From the NCBI GenBank assembly GCA_031772625.1, contig CM062805.1:511046102-511110101 (forward strand): a stretch of 64,000 nucleotides of DNA, in the 5' to 3' direction. Shown here piece by piece: positions 34,490 through 46,865 of this stretch. The translations under genes and the position numbers were made by a program. The stretch is from Pinus tabuliformis. Its lineage: Eukaryota > Streptophyta > Pinopsida > Pinales > Pinaceae. The first letter of the stretch is position 1. Every line of letters starts with the position of its first letter. The notes below the pieces were generated by a model. The model was not told the origin of the DNA. It saw nothing but the letters and a program-made list of their open reading frames with translations, and searched no databases.

Positions 34490-35052
34490 TGTGTGTCACT
34501 GATCATGAAGGTTGTGCAATTTCCACCAGGGGGTCGGGAGACTGGCTGAAAAAACTGTGCAAGGCATAGTACAGGATTTCAGGAGGCTGACTAACTGTTG
34601 GTATTGCATAATGCATAGTTCAACCTGGCCTGCTAAGGATTGGAATTGCGAAATGTAGAATTTTAATCAACAATGACATGCAACTAGAAAAATACATTGC
34701 CTAGTTTCTAGGGCCAATAGGACAGTGCCTGGCTAGACTTGAGCAATTTATGGAGGGAATTAGAGCCTTCACTTCTGGAAATGTGCAGTGTTATCCAAGC
34801 AAGGCATGGTCTGGGCCAAGACAGCTAAGTCTGGCTGATGGGCAACTAAAAATATGAGAAGTGTGAATGCATGATGAGATGAGTGCAAACAAGAGTGAAT
34901 GATCATTCATGCAAACAACAAGCGCAAGATTCAGAATACAGGAAATCATGCATATGTTTGAAGTGAGTCACCATAACGGCAACCATCCATGAAAAACAGT
35001 GTCATGCATGTGACAATATTGAGATGCGAACGAAAACTGAAACAGTGCTACT
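34490..35052. other. Non-coding internal region of the second E unit, left of element D
   Basis: Matches 8290-8870 with the same tgcaatgcatag-type motifs. No gene. It ends in ctact, the left target duplication of element D. Confidence 0.6.
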
Positions 35053-35926
35053 TGTTGTCTGAGTGTGAATAAACTATTCCACCCTTTTTCCACATTAATT
35101 TATCAATCGGGGTGCATACATTCTTCAAGGTAACACATAAGGTATATGTAGGGGAAAGTTTACAATCTAACATAAACCAAGTATTCACAGCTAAAGAATC
35201 GAAGCATCATTGTAACAGTAATTAGAAATAAATCGCAGAACTTAAAAAGGCATTCACAACATTTAATTAAAGATTTGTAACAACAATAACAAATTATCAC
35301 ACAATAGAAGAAACACCACACATAAAGAAAATATGCAGCCCATGATCAGGAGAGTCGAACCAGCTCTCTCATCTAGGTTGCATCAACTCACGAATAGGAG
35401 AAGAACCACAAACTTGCTCACATTCAATTAATATATGAAGAACTATTACAATTTCTATCTCTGCATGACTTACCCCTTTGCACAGGAATGAAAACCATTT
35501 TATACAAATACATGGGAAAGACATATTTCGCCAAATCTGGCAACTAATGCGCAAAAATATACAACTATTAGAACAACAACTAATTGCCCAGAGAGAGAGA
35601 GGAATAAAGATCCGAAATAAGCTTGTGAGAAGCTAGTAGTTGGTTATGTTGTTGTAGCATTTCCGAACAACTAATGTAAACACAGGACTACTGCTGTGAG
35701 CTATGAATGCAATACTTGTTCACCAAAATATGCGGAAAGAGCAAAGTTTAGTAGTTCGCATAGCAAAAGCCCCGTGACCTTACTTCATCAATTAAATATA
35801 CCAAGAGATGTTAGAAGGGAGGTTTACCTTATGAGTTTATCACAATTAATGCATAACATTAGTGCAAAAAGGATGAAAGGATAGGTGAAAATCTAAGTAA
35901 AATATAGGCAGATTTGGTTCCCAACA
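35053..35926 (-). repeat. Element D left LTR (3' LTR in element orientation)
   Basis: 874 bp, plus-strand tgttgtct...cccaaca. Immediately right is tctccccccaact, whose complement agttggggggaga is the polypurine tract. Confidence 0.9.
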
Positions 35927-35938
35927 TCTCCCCCCAAC
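35927..35938 (-). promoter_or_regulatory. Polypurine tract of element D
   Basis: The complement gttggggggaga directly precedes the LTR start tgttggga on the minus strand. Confidence 0.85.
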
Positions 35939-36039
35939 TAGTCTTCTACACGTCTTCATGCAGCTTGCTGCTTTTGTAGGTCTAGGTTAGAATAATTTTA
36001 GTCAGAGTGGAGCTAGGTGACATCATACTCATCTTCCAT

Positions 36040-39000
36040 ATCTATTCCTGGGGGCTTATATACTTTTGTGAGAGAACATCCTTCCACCAATCATTTGGTA
36101 CATTGTATGCTGGGATGTAGTGCTCTTTTGTCAACCAAATGATGAGGGACCTGAAGCGGAGTCCCATCCACCGGACCCCACATGTTTGGATGCATGTCAC
36201 ATATCTCGGCACCCAAATTAGTGCTCTTGCAAAATTTGGTGCCCAAAAAGGTTCCCTGTTCTGGACAGTTGTAGGTGACATTATCCACCTCTTCTAACAA
36301 TTATCAAGGGCCTCATCTTGAAGCATGACTATTTGCTTGACATAGAGGTCAATACACCACTTTTGTGTCCTCAACAGCCATTCTTTATTTCCCTTGATTT
36401 CTAAAAAGGTGGCGTGCTTATTATACATTGTCACAGACTGTTTTCTCTCCCTTCTTATCATAAGAGACTTCGTGTTTTGATTCAATTCAAACATATTAGA
36501 AGCCTTATACCAGTTTATGTTGTTGATAGTATAGGAGGTAAAAGCCCTTAAATGAATGTCCCCCACATATGGGACTGGGTTAAACTCTCGGTCCATGCTG
36601 AGGAAGTACCCATGCATATAAAGCTCACACATCAAATGCTGGGTTATCATGTCATGGATTCTCAGTATAAGAAGGAACTGTATAGAATCCTCAATCTCAT
36701 GGCTAACCTCCTTATTAATACTTTCCAATTATAAGAAAAGAAATTGCTCATGAATGAACAGGGCATAACTAGAAGTAGGAGGACGACATGCCATTACCTA
36801 TTGTGCCAAGATGAGGATCTTTTCTTTGTCTGTCTTCTATTCCAGCAATTGACCTTCCAATATTTACACTTTGAGCTGCTGCTTTGCATACCTCAGTTGT
36901 AATATGTCCACTCATTCTATATACTCAAGGATAGCCTGAGATGATTGTTCTTGGACCCTTTTCACCTCATTCTTGTAATGGGCTGTGGCAGATTTCTAAT
37001 TTTGAATCTCGGCTGTTAAAAAGAATTCACGGTTGTCGAACAAGTGTTTGATAGAATCTGTTTGGTTGGCAGAAAAGGTTGTAGGCACATCATATATCTA
37101 TGTTGTTGCTTCGACCACTGTAACCTTAGGCTTCTTAGCCCGTCATTTATACTTTATTACCTGTTTCTTAAGTCGATGCACTTGTCTTCTCAGCCTTCGA
37201 ACATCTATTTTCAACCACATAGTGTCTCTAAACTTTAGCTGATATCTCTTTTTAAGGGGTGCTCTCCTCTGCTTGCACATTTCTATCAATTCCTTCTTAA
37301 CAATCAATTCATCTAGCCCTATGGCTGGTCCAAAAGTTGGTGGATTACTTGAAGGAGTATCCACCAGTCCATCTACCAGGCTTCCCTTACTTGGTTCCCC
37401 TTTCTCGAAAGCATTCGCTTCTTCCTCCCTTCTAGACTCCAGGACATCTATTATCTAAACAACGCCTTCTTCAACCATTCGTTGTTCCTATTCTCTTGCA
37501 AGGTTTTCCTTCTCAATCTATTCTTCAGCATGGCCTTACGGAAGATCAACAACCAACAAACTAGTGATGACTGAACCCTTTACCGATCCATCAAACTTCA
37601 AAACGGGAAGAATGATGACCTCCTTTTCAAAGTATCAGGGAGAACGAGACACTGTTGCTCATCTTGGTATGGTGGCACAAAAAGGAGAATGGAAGATGTT
37701 CTCTTCCTAGTCTATATTGGTCCTATCTGCTACCTCGATTTCCTTCCCTTCATCAGCCACAATTCTGCTCTGGCCCGAGGCTCCTTCCTGTGTTAACTCC
37801 TGTCCTGTGGTTGGAACTAGTTCTTGTGGGGTAGTTTCAACCTCAGGGCTCATTCTTTCCAAATTCTCTGGGACCGGATGGGTTGGTGGTGATTCTTGTG
37901 TGGCACCACCACCCATATCCAACGCTTCCCGAACAGGTGATGCTGGCATTTTTTCCCCTTGCACTCCATTAATGAAAGTGGATTCTTGTGTCACTGTATC
38001 AATCCCATCCATCATGCCTATGATTTCCTCCTCAATTGGTTCCATAGTCGAGGCCGGTTCTTGTGTAATAGTGTTGGCTATAGCACTAACTGTCTCTTCC
38101 ATTTCAAGCTCCTTTTCTTACTCTGGTTCTTCCTCTTCCATTTCCATCTATTCAGGCTCTTCTTGGTCTAGATATTCTTTCTTTACTGGTTCCTCCTCCA
38201 TTCTCTCTGGCTCTCCTTCTCTGGCAGTTGTTACTTCCTCTTCTGTTGATTCCTGAATTATCACCCAAGGAATTTGAAATCGGGTCAATGTATGCATGAC
38301 CAGTAACCGATCTAGCTCGTGATTGGCGATGACTACTAAGATCTGTCGTGAACATTGAGTAGACTGTGCCATAAATTGGAGGCTTTTCAGCAAAAAAAAG
38401 GGCATGTTCAAGGAAAATACTTCTTTTTGTGGAAATTGAAGACAAGCTAACATCCTGAAATGATACTTGAATACAGTGGTGAATCATCCTTCGCAAGTTA
38501 TGTATTTCATAACAAAACCTGCTACATCATTGCATGGATACGGAAAAGATTTTTGGTCAAACCCCCCACCTTTTTGAATGACACTCCCGCCAGCCTGCAA
38601 AAATAATTCTGAGAACTCTGGGAGGGGAGCTCTCCGTGAAAACTAGCTCTGTCCTTGTTGAGGTAATCCACTGACTTCTGCAATAGCTTCCTCCGTGATA
38701 GGGATTTCTATCCCTCTGACCTGAGAGAATTTTTCATTCAAATTGAGTGGGATTCTATTGTAATCCCCTCCTTAAATCCCTGCAATCTGTTAAAGTAGAC
38801 ATCCCAACCTGTATTGACAAAAATCTGCCACACCTTTGTATTGCTACATACCATGGTGGTATCCTTAAGCTCATGACACACAACCAACCCACCCATTGCT
38901 GTAAAAATGGTAATAGCACTTGGACGCAGTCAACTATTCGGGAGAGAGTAAGAGCAACCAATTCACTAGTAATAGTAACAGCATGGTGGAACACGGGCTA
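36040..39000 (-). pseudogene. Unidentified long ORF region in the env position of element D
   Basis: About 3 kb with minus-strand coding character between integrase and the 3' LTR. From the N-terminal side: hydrophobic and aromatic-rich pieces (about 39000-38280), an acidic Glu/Pro/Thr-rich stretch (about 38240-37710, with EEEPVKKE and repeated TQE(S/P) phrases), a basic probable coiled coil (about 37280-37140, RRLRRQVHRLKKQVIK), and a folded-looking C-terminal part (about 36730-36040, YMHGYFLSMDREFNP and HATFLEIKGNKEWLLRTQKW). I see no clear signal peptide or membrane anchor and no domain I can name. The place suggests an env-like or accessory ORF, but that is inferred. Broken. Confidence 0.5.
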
Positions 39001-39419
39001 AAATGCAGTGAAAGAAGTTGGTGATTTTTCGAAAAACACAAAGGATTATGGTGAATCATGGTAAGTGCAATGAAATGATTATGGTAATTAATTCGTATGA
39101 ATTGGAAAATACTAATTGGTTATTAGAATATATGTAATTCAAATTCCAATGCATCGAAATGATTATACAAAATGATGAGATTTATGAACGTACCATTCGC
39201 ACAAGGTTTATTAATGATATATGATATGTCATTAATGTGGTTTTTGAATACGTCATCGTTCACTTATGATGGCAGCCCCCCAACTTAAATGTAGTTGTCC
39301 ACGACACTTAAATGTCTCAAAGATGGAATATTTTAATTGAATCCATGATAGTCAACGAAGACGTACCTAATAACCTACTTGGTGGTGGAGTAACGACAGA
39401 GTAATCAACGGAGTAACAA

Positions 39420-39580
39420 CAGTGTCGAAGTAACAACATCTGACACTTAGAAAATTTTCTAGGAGTAACAGTAGTGGCGGAGTAACGACATCTGACACTT
39501 AGAAAATTTTCCAGGAGTAACAAGAGTGGCAGAGTAACAACATCCAACACTTTGAAAATTTCCTGGAAATATCAGTAGCA
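39420..39580. repeat. Three-copy 52-bp minisatellite in element D
   Basis: Units built on agtaac(a/g)acatctgacacttagaaaattttc start near 39427, 39479 and 39531, exactly 52 bp apart; the third is more diverged. It lies between integrase and the unidentified ORF region. Confidence 0.8.
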
Positions 39581-39661
39581 ACTATTACTTGGAAAATTTG
39601 TCAGCTCCATATCCTTGTATTTTGATAGTAATTCCTGCATAAGTAGTAACAACATATTAGT

Positions 39662-39897
<236 letters not shown>

Positions 39898-39904
39898 GAG
39901 AATG

Positions 39905-40960
39905 TAGAGGAAGCATTTTCTTCACCAACAACCATCAAACCAGATTTATCAAAGAGATGTTTGATGAAGGCATCCCTAGAAGTTGGATGGTGGTATAATT
40001 TCAGATGGTGTCCCTTCACTATGAAGGAAGCGCGAGCATCATCTATTGTAACCAATCTAACTGTTCCATTGTCAAACACAATGTCCAATTGATAGGGTCC
40101 AATCCAGTGAGTGCAAAGCTTCCATTTAAAATATTTAAATTGGGAGTCATAGAGTAGTGCCCAATCTAATTTATGAAACACCTTATTCTTGATAAATTTA
40201 TTGTGCCATTTCATTCTCTGCTGTTAGATAGTAGTAGTTTTCTAGACAACTATTGAACGGATTTCATCTAACTCATTTATTTGTTCCAACTGGTGTTTTT
40301 GGGCCTATGATAAGTCCAATCCTACTTCCAAAACTGTTCTGAGCATGCTGATCTCAAATTCTATCGGAAACAAGGGGGATTTCCCATAGACTAACTCAAA
40401 TGGTGAAAACCCGGTTGTGTTCCGCCATGTTGTCCTGTATGCCCAGAGAGCTTCAAGAAGTTTCTGAGACCAATCCCGATGATGGCTTGCTACAGTGTTT
40501 GTTAAGATATTTTCCAATACCTTGTTTGTATTTTCTACCTGTCCATTCGCCTGGCGGTGGTATGGAGACGTCACCCTGTGTTTGACTCCATATTTCTGCA
40601 TAAGATTTTCTATCATGTGGTATTTGAATTGGGCCCCTCCAATCTTCCTTGGAGTACCATACCGAGCAAAAATATATTCAAAAAGAAAATATGAAACCAC
40701 TTTTTCCGTTGCTTTCCCAATAGCTCTGGCTTCCATCCACTTAGTCACATAATCAGTGTAGACCAAAATGTGAACCTTTTGATGAGAAGGTGGGTTAAAA
40801 GGTCCAACGAAGTCAATTTCCCACTTCTCAAAAGGCTCGAGGACTACCTGGGGCTGCAATGGAATTTCATCAGACTTTCCAGGTTGCCCCATGCGTTGAC
40901 AACTGTCGCATCCTCAGACATAATCTCAAGCATCATAAAAAATAGAAGGCCAATAATATC
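39905..40960 (-). pseudogene. Integrase of element D
   Basis: Minus-strand integrase: KWEIDFVGPFNPPSHQKVHILVYTDYVTKW near 40800-40720, the second acid region near 40640, then TSPYHRQANGQVENTNKVLENIL (about 40570-40500) and WAYRTTWRNTTGFSPFELVYG (about 40450-40380). The C-terminal part (40214-39905) has [17 protein letters not shown] and [19 protein letters not shown], the end typical of non-chromodomain plant Ty3 (Athila/Tat) integrases. Broken. Confidence 0.9.
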
Positions 40961-41069
40961 CCATTTGCAACACCTTTTGACATGTTCTTTTATCTGTAAA
41001 ATGCCCTCCACAAGGGCCATCATGGGCAACCTTCAATATCTCATAAATTTCATCCTTAGATACACATCG

Positions 41070-42681
41070 TTGAATCTACTGATCAACCCCTGTGTGAAAA
41101 AGGTATCCTACCATCCATGAATATTGGGTACTATGATGAATAATTCTCCATTTTTCCCTATACGACAAGTGATGAGGTACCTTCCTTGTAGAAAGACAAT
41201 TAGCAATATCTGCATACCACAGAGTGTTAGCAAGAATTGCAAAAACATGTTCATTTGGAAAACTATCTTCTATGGGTGTATTTTCAGCATTATTATCTAG
41301 TTTAGATAGAAAATTAGCAACCACGTTATCCTTTCCTGGTTTACCTACTATGGTGAAGTCAAATTCTTGAAGTAACAACAACCATCTTGTAATACGACCA
41401 GGAGTAATGGGTTTATTCATGAAATACCTGATTGTTGTGTCATCAGTGTGTACAAGGTAGGATACCTGGTAATACAATGTCAGAACTTGTTGATGTCATA
41501 GATGACAACAAGAAATTCTCTTTCAGTCACTATGTATTTTAACTCGGCAGGAGCCAAGTTGTTACCAGCATAGTAAACTGCATATGGCACCTTCTCTAAT
41601 TGCTATCCCAAAACTGCCCCAACTATTGTCTGAGAGGCATCAGCATGGATTATGAAATGGTACTATCCAACTCGGCCCTCAAAGGATCGTAGCTCTACAG
41701 ACAAGTTCGTTGATATTCACAAAGGCTGCATCAGAGTCACATGTCCACACAAAATCTGCATCTTTTGTCAGCAATTGAAAAAGTGGATGTGTTATCTTAG
41801 CAAAATTTTCTATAAAGCGCCTATAATGACCAATGCAACTGATAAAAAGGTGTACCTGTGTGGGTGTTTTGGGTATTGGAAAGTGAAATATTACCTTTAC
41901 CTTAGTTGGATCCATCTAAACTCCAGCAGCTGAAAGCAGATGTCCCATAACTATTCCTTCCTCCATCATCATCTGGCACTTCACTGTACTCAAAGAGACA
42001 TGCGTCTGTTTACATATTTCAAGAAATTTTTCCATATTTTCCAGCCCTTCTTCAAATGATTTCCTGTATGGAGTAAAATTGTCCATATAGATTTCAACAC
42101 TATCATCTACCAGATCATAGAAAATCCCCAAAATTGCCCTTTGGAATGTTGCAGGCGCATTACAAAGACCAAATGGAAGGAATTGGTATGCGAAAGTTCC
42201 CAAAGGGCACATGAATGTGGTTTTATCCTAATCCTCGGGAGCTATCCGGATTTGGTTGTACCCATTAAATCCATCCAAGAAGGATAAGAACTACTACCCA
42301 GCAAAGTATCCAAGACTTGGTCAATTAACGGTAAAGGGAAATGGTCTTTCTATGTTGCCTTGTTTATTCTCTATAATCTACACATATCTTCCATTTACTG
42401 TTTTTCTTAGGAACAATCACCAACGAGGAAACCCATTGGCTGTCCGAGATGGGGTAAATAAATCCTACATCTAGTAGCTTTTGAAGTTCTTCCTTAACAA
42501 TGTTTTTCAAAGCGGGGTTCATTCTCCTCTTGGACTGTCTCACAGAAAGACAATCCCCTTTGATGTATATATGATGGGTACATAGATTGACATGAATCCC
42601 CTTCATGTTTGTATAGTCCCTGACAATGGCACCAAAATGTTGGTGTGCGAATGTGAATAAACTATTCCACCCTTTTTCCAC
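41070..42681 (-). pseudogene. Reverse transcriptase and RNase H of element D
   Basis: From the 5' side: linker resembling MNPALKNIVKEELQKLLDVG then FIYPISDSQWVSSLVIVPKK, core with CPLGTFAYQFLPFGLCNAPATFQ (about 42210-42140), EIYMDNFTPY at the catalytic box (about 42095-42065), thumb GHLLSAAGVxxDPTKVKVI, then FVWTCDSDAAF. RNase H near 41650-41480 and the connection HTDDTTIRYFMNKPITPGRITRW (about 41450-41390). The VSPLV/IVPKK and GLCNAPATFQ forms place it with Athila/Tat rather than with A-C. Broken in many places. Confidence 0.88.
42616..42634 (-). promoter_or_regulatory. Primer-binding site of element D
   Basis: The complement reads tggtgccattgtcagggac, three bases from the LTR. It resembles the Asp-tRNA-type primer site (tggcgccgttgccgggga) of Athila/Tat elements, with several changes. 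Confidence 0.7.
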
Positions 42682-43511
42682 ATTAATTTATCAATCCAGG
42701 TCCCTACATTTTTCAAGGTAATGCATAAGGTATATGCAGGGCAAGGTTACAGTCTAACATAAACCAAGGATTCATAGCTAAGGAATCGAAGCATCGATGT
42801 AACAGTGATTAGAAATAAATCGTAGAACTTAAAAAGGCATTCACAACAATTAATTAAAGAGTTGTAACAACAATAAGAAATTATCACACAACAGAAGAAA
42901 CAACACACATAAAGAAATACATAGCACCTGATTAGGAGAGTGGGCCTAACTCTTTGATCAGGGTTGCGTCAACTCACAGCTAGGAGAAGAACAACAAACT
43001 TGCTCACATTCAATTAATATATGAAGAACTATTACAATGTCTGTCTCTGCACGACTTACCCCTTTGCACAGGAATGAAACCCCTTTTATACAAATACATG
43101 GGAAAGACATATTCCCCCAAATCTAGCAACTAATTCCCAAAAATATACAACTATTAGAACACCAACTAATCGTTGAGAGACAGAGAACAATAAAGATCTG
43201 AAATAATCCCATGAGCAGTTGGGAGTTGGTTATGTTGTTGCAGCGTTGCAGAACAACTATTATAAATGCGGGATTGTTGCTGTGAGTTTCGAATGTGATA
43301 CATGTTCACTGAAATTTGTGTAAATAACAAAGTTTAGTAGTTCGCATAGGCAAACCCCGTGACCATACTTCATCAATTAAATATTCCAAGAGACGTTAGA
43401 AGGGAGGTTTACCTTGTGAGTTTATCACGATTAATGCATATCATTGGTGCAAGAAGGATGAAATGATAGGTGAAAATGTAAGGAAAAGATAGGTAGATTT
43501 GGTGTCCAACA
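42638..43511 (-). repeat. Element D right LTR (5' LTR in element orientation)
   Basis: 874 bp, tgttggtgtgcg...ccaaca, same length as the left copy; followed by cttct and then E sequence. Confidence 0.9.
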
Positions 43512-43516
43512 CTTCT

Positions 43517-45740
43517 ACAAGCTAACATGCATCAAAATGACAGCAACCTCTCACTGAAATCAAGCAGACAACAATGACACAAAGCGAAATACAAAAAGCA
43601 ATATAAATGCAACATAAGACATGGAAGGCAAGCTTACCCCAAAAAATTTGAGTTGAATGTATCGAAAACTACTAGATGCAATGTGGGATGTTAGAGCTAC
43701 AATTTCGATGTGAGGAATGAGCTCTGTAACGTCCGATACATGAGTTTTGATAAAATTGAAGATGTGACGTGCATGTCATAAATATAGGAATAATGACACT
43801 TGGTGGGAGGTTTCTAAAATGATTTTTGTATGCAACCTCCAGCTACTAAAATTAGGTCCCTGAATCAAGGGATGCCTTTGCATGTTGCCTTAGGAGAAGC
43901 AACCCATGCATGCAAATCAGTTTTTCTCGGTCCCAGGGTGAATCGATCAACTCAACTGCACATGCAATAGTCTGCTCAGCTAGGAGGAAAAAATGCACAT
44001 TTTTAGGAGGGAGTTTGGCTGGCTACACAAAGGGATTCTGCAATTTTTGGGTAGAGCAGCTAACTCCTGCACATAATTTTGTAATTTCTGGGCTGAGGAG
44101 TCCTGCTTAAAGGAATTATGCAATTTTTCCAGTGAATAGTGACAGGTAGATTTGCGCAATTCTGGAGCCCAACAGTCTGCCAGACAAAATTGAAGAATTT
44201 TTGGAGGGAAGGTTGGTTCCCCTCCATAATTGCACAATTTCTTGAGAGAGCTACTCAGCCTCGAGATGGACCAAGTTCGATGAAACATCTTGTGAGGGGA
44301 ATGCAACAAGTTTTGATGGACAGGTTGTTATTCTGCAAGAAAACCACTGAAGCTTGTGTACTTGACAAGGCAAGACATGTTGTTTTGAAAGGTTGCTGGG
44401 AGGCTCCAAAACAAAGCTAAGGAAAAATTTTGGCGGGTGGTTGTAGCCGCTACAACACTTGGTGACACACTGGTAGAACTCCAACTCTATGAGTGGACCT
44501 TGTTCATGAAAAGCAAGTCTAACACCTCAGGTCGTATTGTTCAGTTCTTAGTTCATATTGGTTTCCATGCTTGCTTGATTGCAAGATGTAGCATCCGCCA
44601 AGCTCTTGTTCTATTGACACACATTCCAAGAAAAGTAAATACAGTTGTTTCGATTGGAGTTGAGGGGTATATTGGTGCACAAGTAGTATAGTCGTCAGAG
44701 TCTTAGTTTCATCTCTGGTGTTGCTTCACTACTAGCAGGCCTATACAGTACCCTGGTGGAGTCACATAGGGACACAAACATTACTATGCTGCAAGCAAGC
44801 CTGGTCAGTACTCCGGTGGAGTTACTTCCATCACCTCTTTGTGGAGGAAGCCTTTCTCTTCTTTTTCCTTATTCATTTTTCATTTTTGAATTTTTTTCAC
44901 TTTTCATTTTTTCATTTTTTATGACTGTGCATTACACTTATTCATTTCAGAGGTAGAAGAGGGATCCCGACTTATTTAGAGAAGAAGAGGTTGTTCCTTC
45001 AGAGAAGTAGTTTATGTATACCTCTAACGTGCTTGTTAATGATTTCCTCCTCACCTTACTCTACTTCACTGAGCTACCAAGGGTTAAACTAAAAACAACT
45101 GAGTAGAGTAGGTGACACTAGTTAGCATGCAAGTGTTATGTTTTCACCAAGGTTCACTTCGAACAATACGCATTTTCCATCAACGTATCATGGACTAAAA
45201 GTGACAAGTTCTTCATACGGAGGTAGGATGACAGATAACAAAGTAGTGATAATTGTGCAATGCCTCTTGTACTTTACCCAGCTTGCTTCAAGAGTCATGC
45301 ATGGTTTCATGCAAAACTACCCTACAGAAAATAACAAGCAAACAAACCAAAAAGCAAATAAAGAAGCATAAGCAAATGCGAAAGCAAAGCAAGTAAGAAA
45401 GAAAACAAGCAAGTAAACAAACACACCAAGAAAGAAGCAAATATACATGCAAGAAAACAACGTAAAAGAAAACACTGCTCCTACTCCTAAGCTAACAGTG
45501 CATGGGTCATCTCATGTGAAATGATACTTCCAATGTAGCTACTGATGCATTGGTTGACCCATGTTGGTGAAGGCACGGTTCGCAAACAACATAGTTGTGC
45601 GAACCAACAAATGTGAAAGATACAACAATGAAGACAGAGAGACTCCCAACTTACAAGTGTCCACAGTACAAAAATGAGTGAAATAACATGACATGTAGTC
45701 CATGGATGTACCATGATGCTATGTGAAACTATGTGCAGAT
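43517..45740. other. Non-coding internal region of the second E unit, right of element D
   Basis: Matches 8870-9182 and 23021-24870 in order, across the point where element A sits in the first unit (empty site near 43830). It includes the 40-bp array at about 44030-44260. No gene seen. Confidence 0.65.
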
Positions 45741-46470
45741 GTTAAGCACATGAATACTCTTGACTATGACATACAAGCACACATGAGGAAGGTAAACCAC
45801 TTATGTTGCGCAATTGTGCTTGCTGAGTAAGATTCCTCCAATGCATGAGCAATGGGATCATGTAGTTCAAGTGGAGGAAGTGAAATATAAGTGTTAGATT
45901 GATCTTCAATGCATACAGATGAGTCATGAGGATCCTTGCATATTTGAACAATTTCATGATCAGAAGTGAAACCAACATCAGGACAACAAGGGCTTCACAA
46001 AACCATCACCTCAGGATGAAGTGCCTTGACAGCCTGCAGGGTTTTGACTTCGTTGATAGATGGATCATCATAGACTAGTGGCTTAGACATATTAACAATG
46101 AGTGAATGAACATCGTGATCGGATGATGAGGTAAAGAGATCACGACAACCAAAATTAGGAAACTCAGGATGTTGGTCGACATCCTCATGATTTGATGAAT
46201 CGCACAGAGGGGTAGATGAGAAGAAACAATGTTCATCCTTTGCGTTTCCATAAAGGATAGATGAAAAATCAAGTGGATGTTCAAAGAATGATTGGTCCTC
46301 TCCTTTTTCAGATGATGGATTGACATTTGGTGTGTCCCACAAATTATCAATAATGGGTGCATCCATGGACGGAGATACACATGAAAAATCTGGGATGGCA
46401 AAATCACCAAGGAGGTCAGGAAAAAACAGAGGAGGTATGGATAGACAGGGATGGACCTCTGCTACTAGTG
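45740..46470 (-). pseudogene. C-terminal part of the Gag region, second E unit
   Basis: Same Ser/Asp-rich sequence as 24870-25612: PPLFFPDLLGD, SCVSPSMDAPIID, SSTPLCDSSNHED and SSDHDVHSL all have counterparts. Coding character on the minus strand is kept, but the Gag core domain is not in this copy. Confidence 0.65.
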
Positions 46471-46827
46471 AGAGGAGGGTTGTTGACAACATAGAGGTGG
46501 AACAAGTTTTCATGTTTTCATTTGGTCTCTCCCAATTACAGGCAAATACGTAATTAATATGGAACTGGTATTAACATATATGTGTTACTTATATGCTATT
46601 TGCATTTATATTATAACCATGTTCACTTTATTTTCGCTTTTCTATATATGTCATCTTGCAATTATATTTCTCTATATTAACTTTGGAATTTATTGAAATT
46701 AAAAATAAAAATAAAAAATCACGATATAAAGTGATTTTTTTTAAATTATTAACTTTTACTATTGGATCCACTCAATACATGATAGATACTGAGTTAACAC
46801 ACAGATGTATAGACACCAGGTTATAAT

Positions 46828-46863
<36 letters not shown>

Positions 46864-46865
46864 AT
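46471..46865. other. AT-rich spacer with a TA run
   Basis: No gene. (TA)n of about 30 bp at 46831-46862. The right end of the E complex falls here without an LTR or target duplication that I can recognise. Confidence 0.6.

Noticed and set aside
37717-38256. Plus-strand Ser-rich reading frame
   Set aside because: Opposite-strand shadow of the Glu/Pro/Thr-rich minus-strand stretch in element D.
46478-46495. tgttgacaacata after the end of the second E unit as a possible LTR start
   Set aside because: It matches the E LTR start for only about seven bases and no LTR sequence follows.
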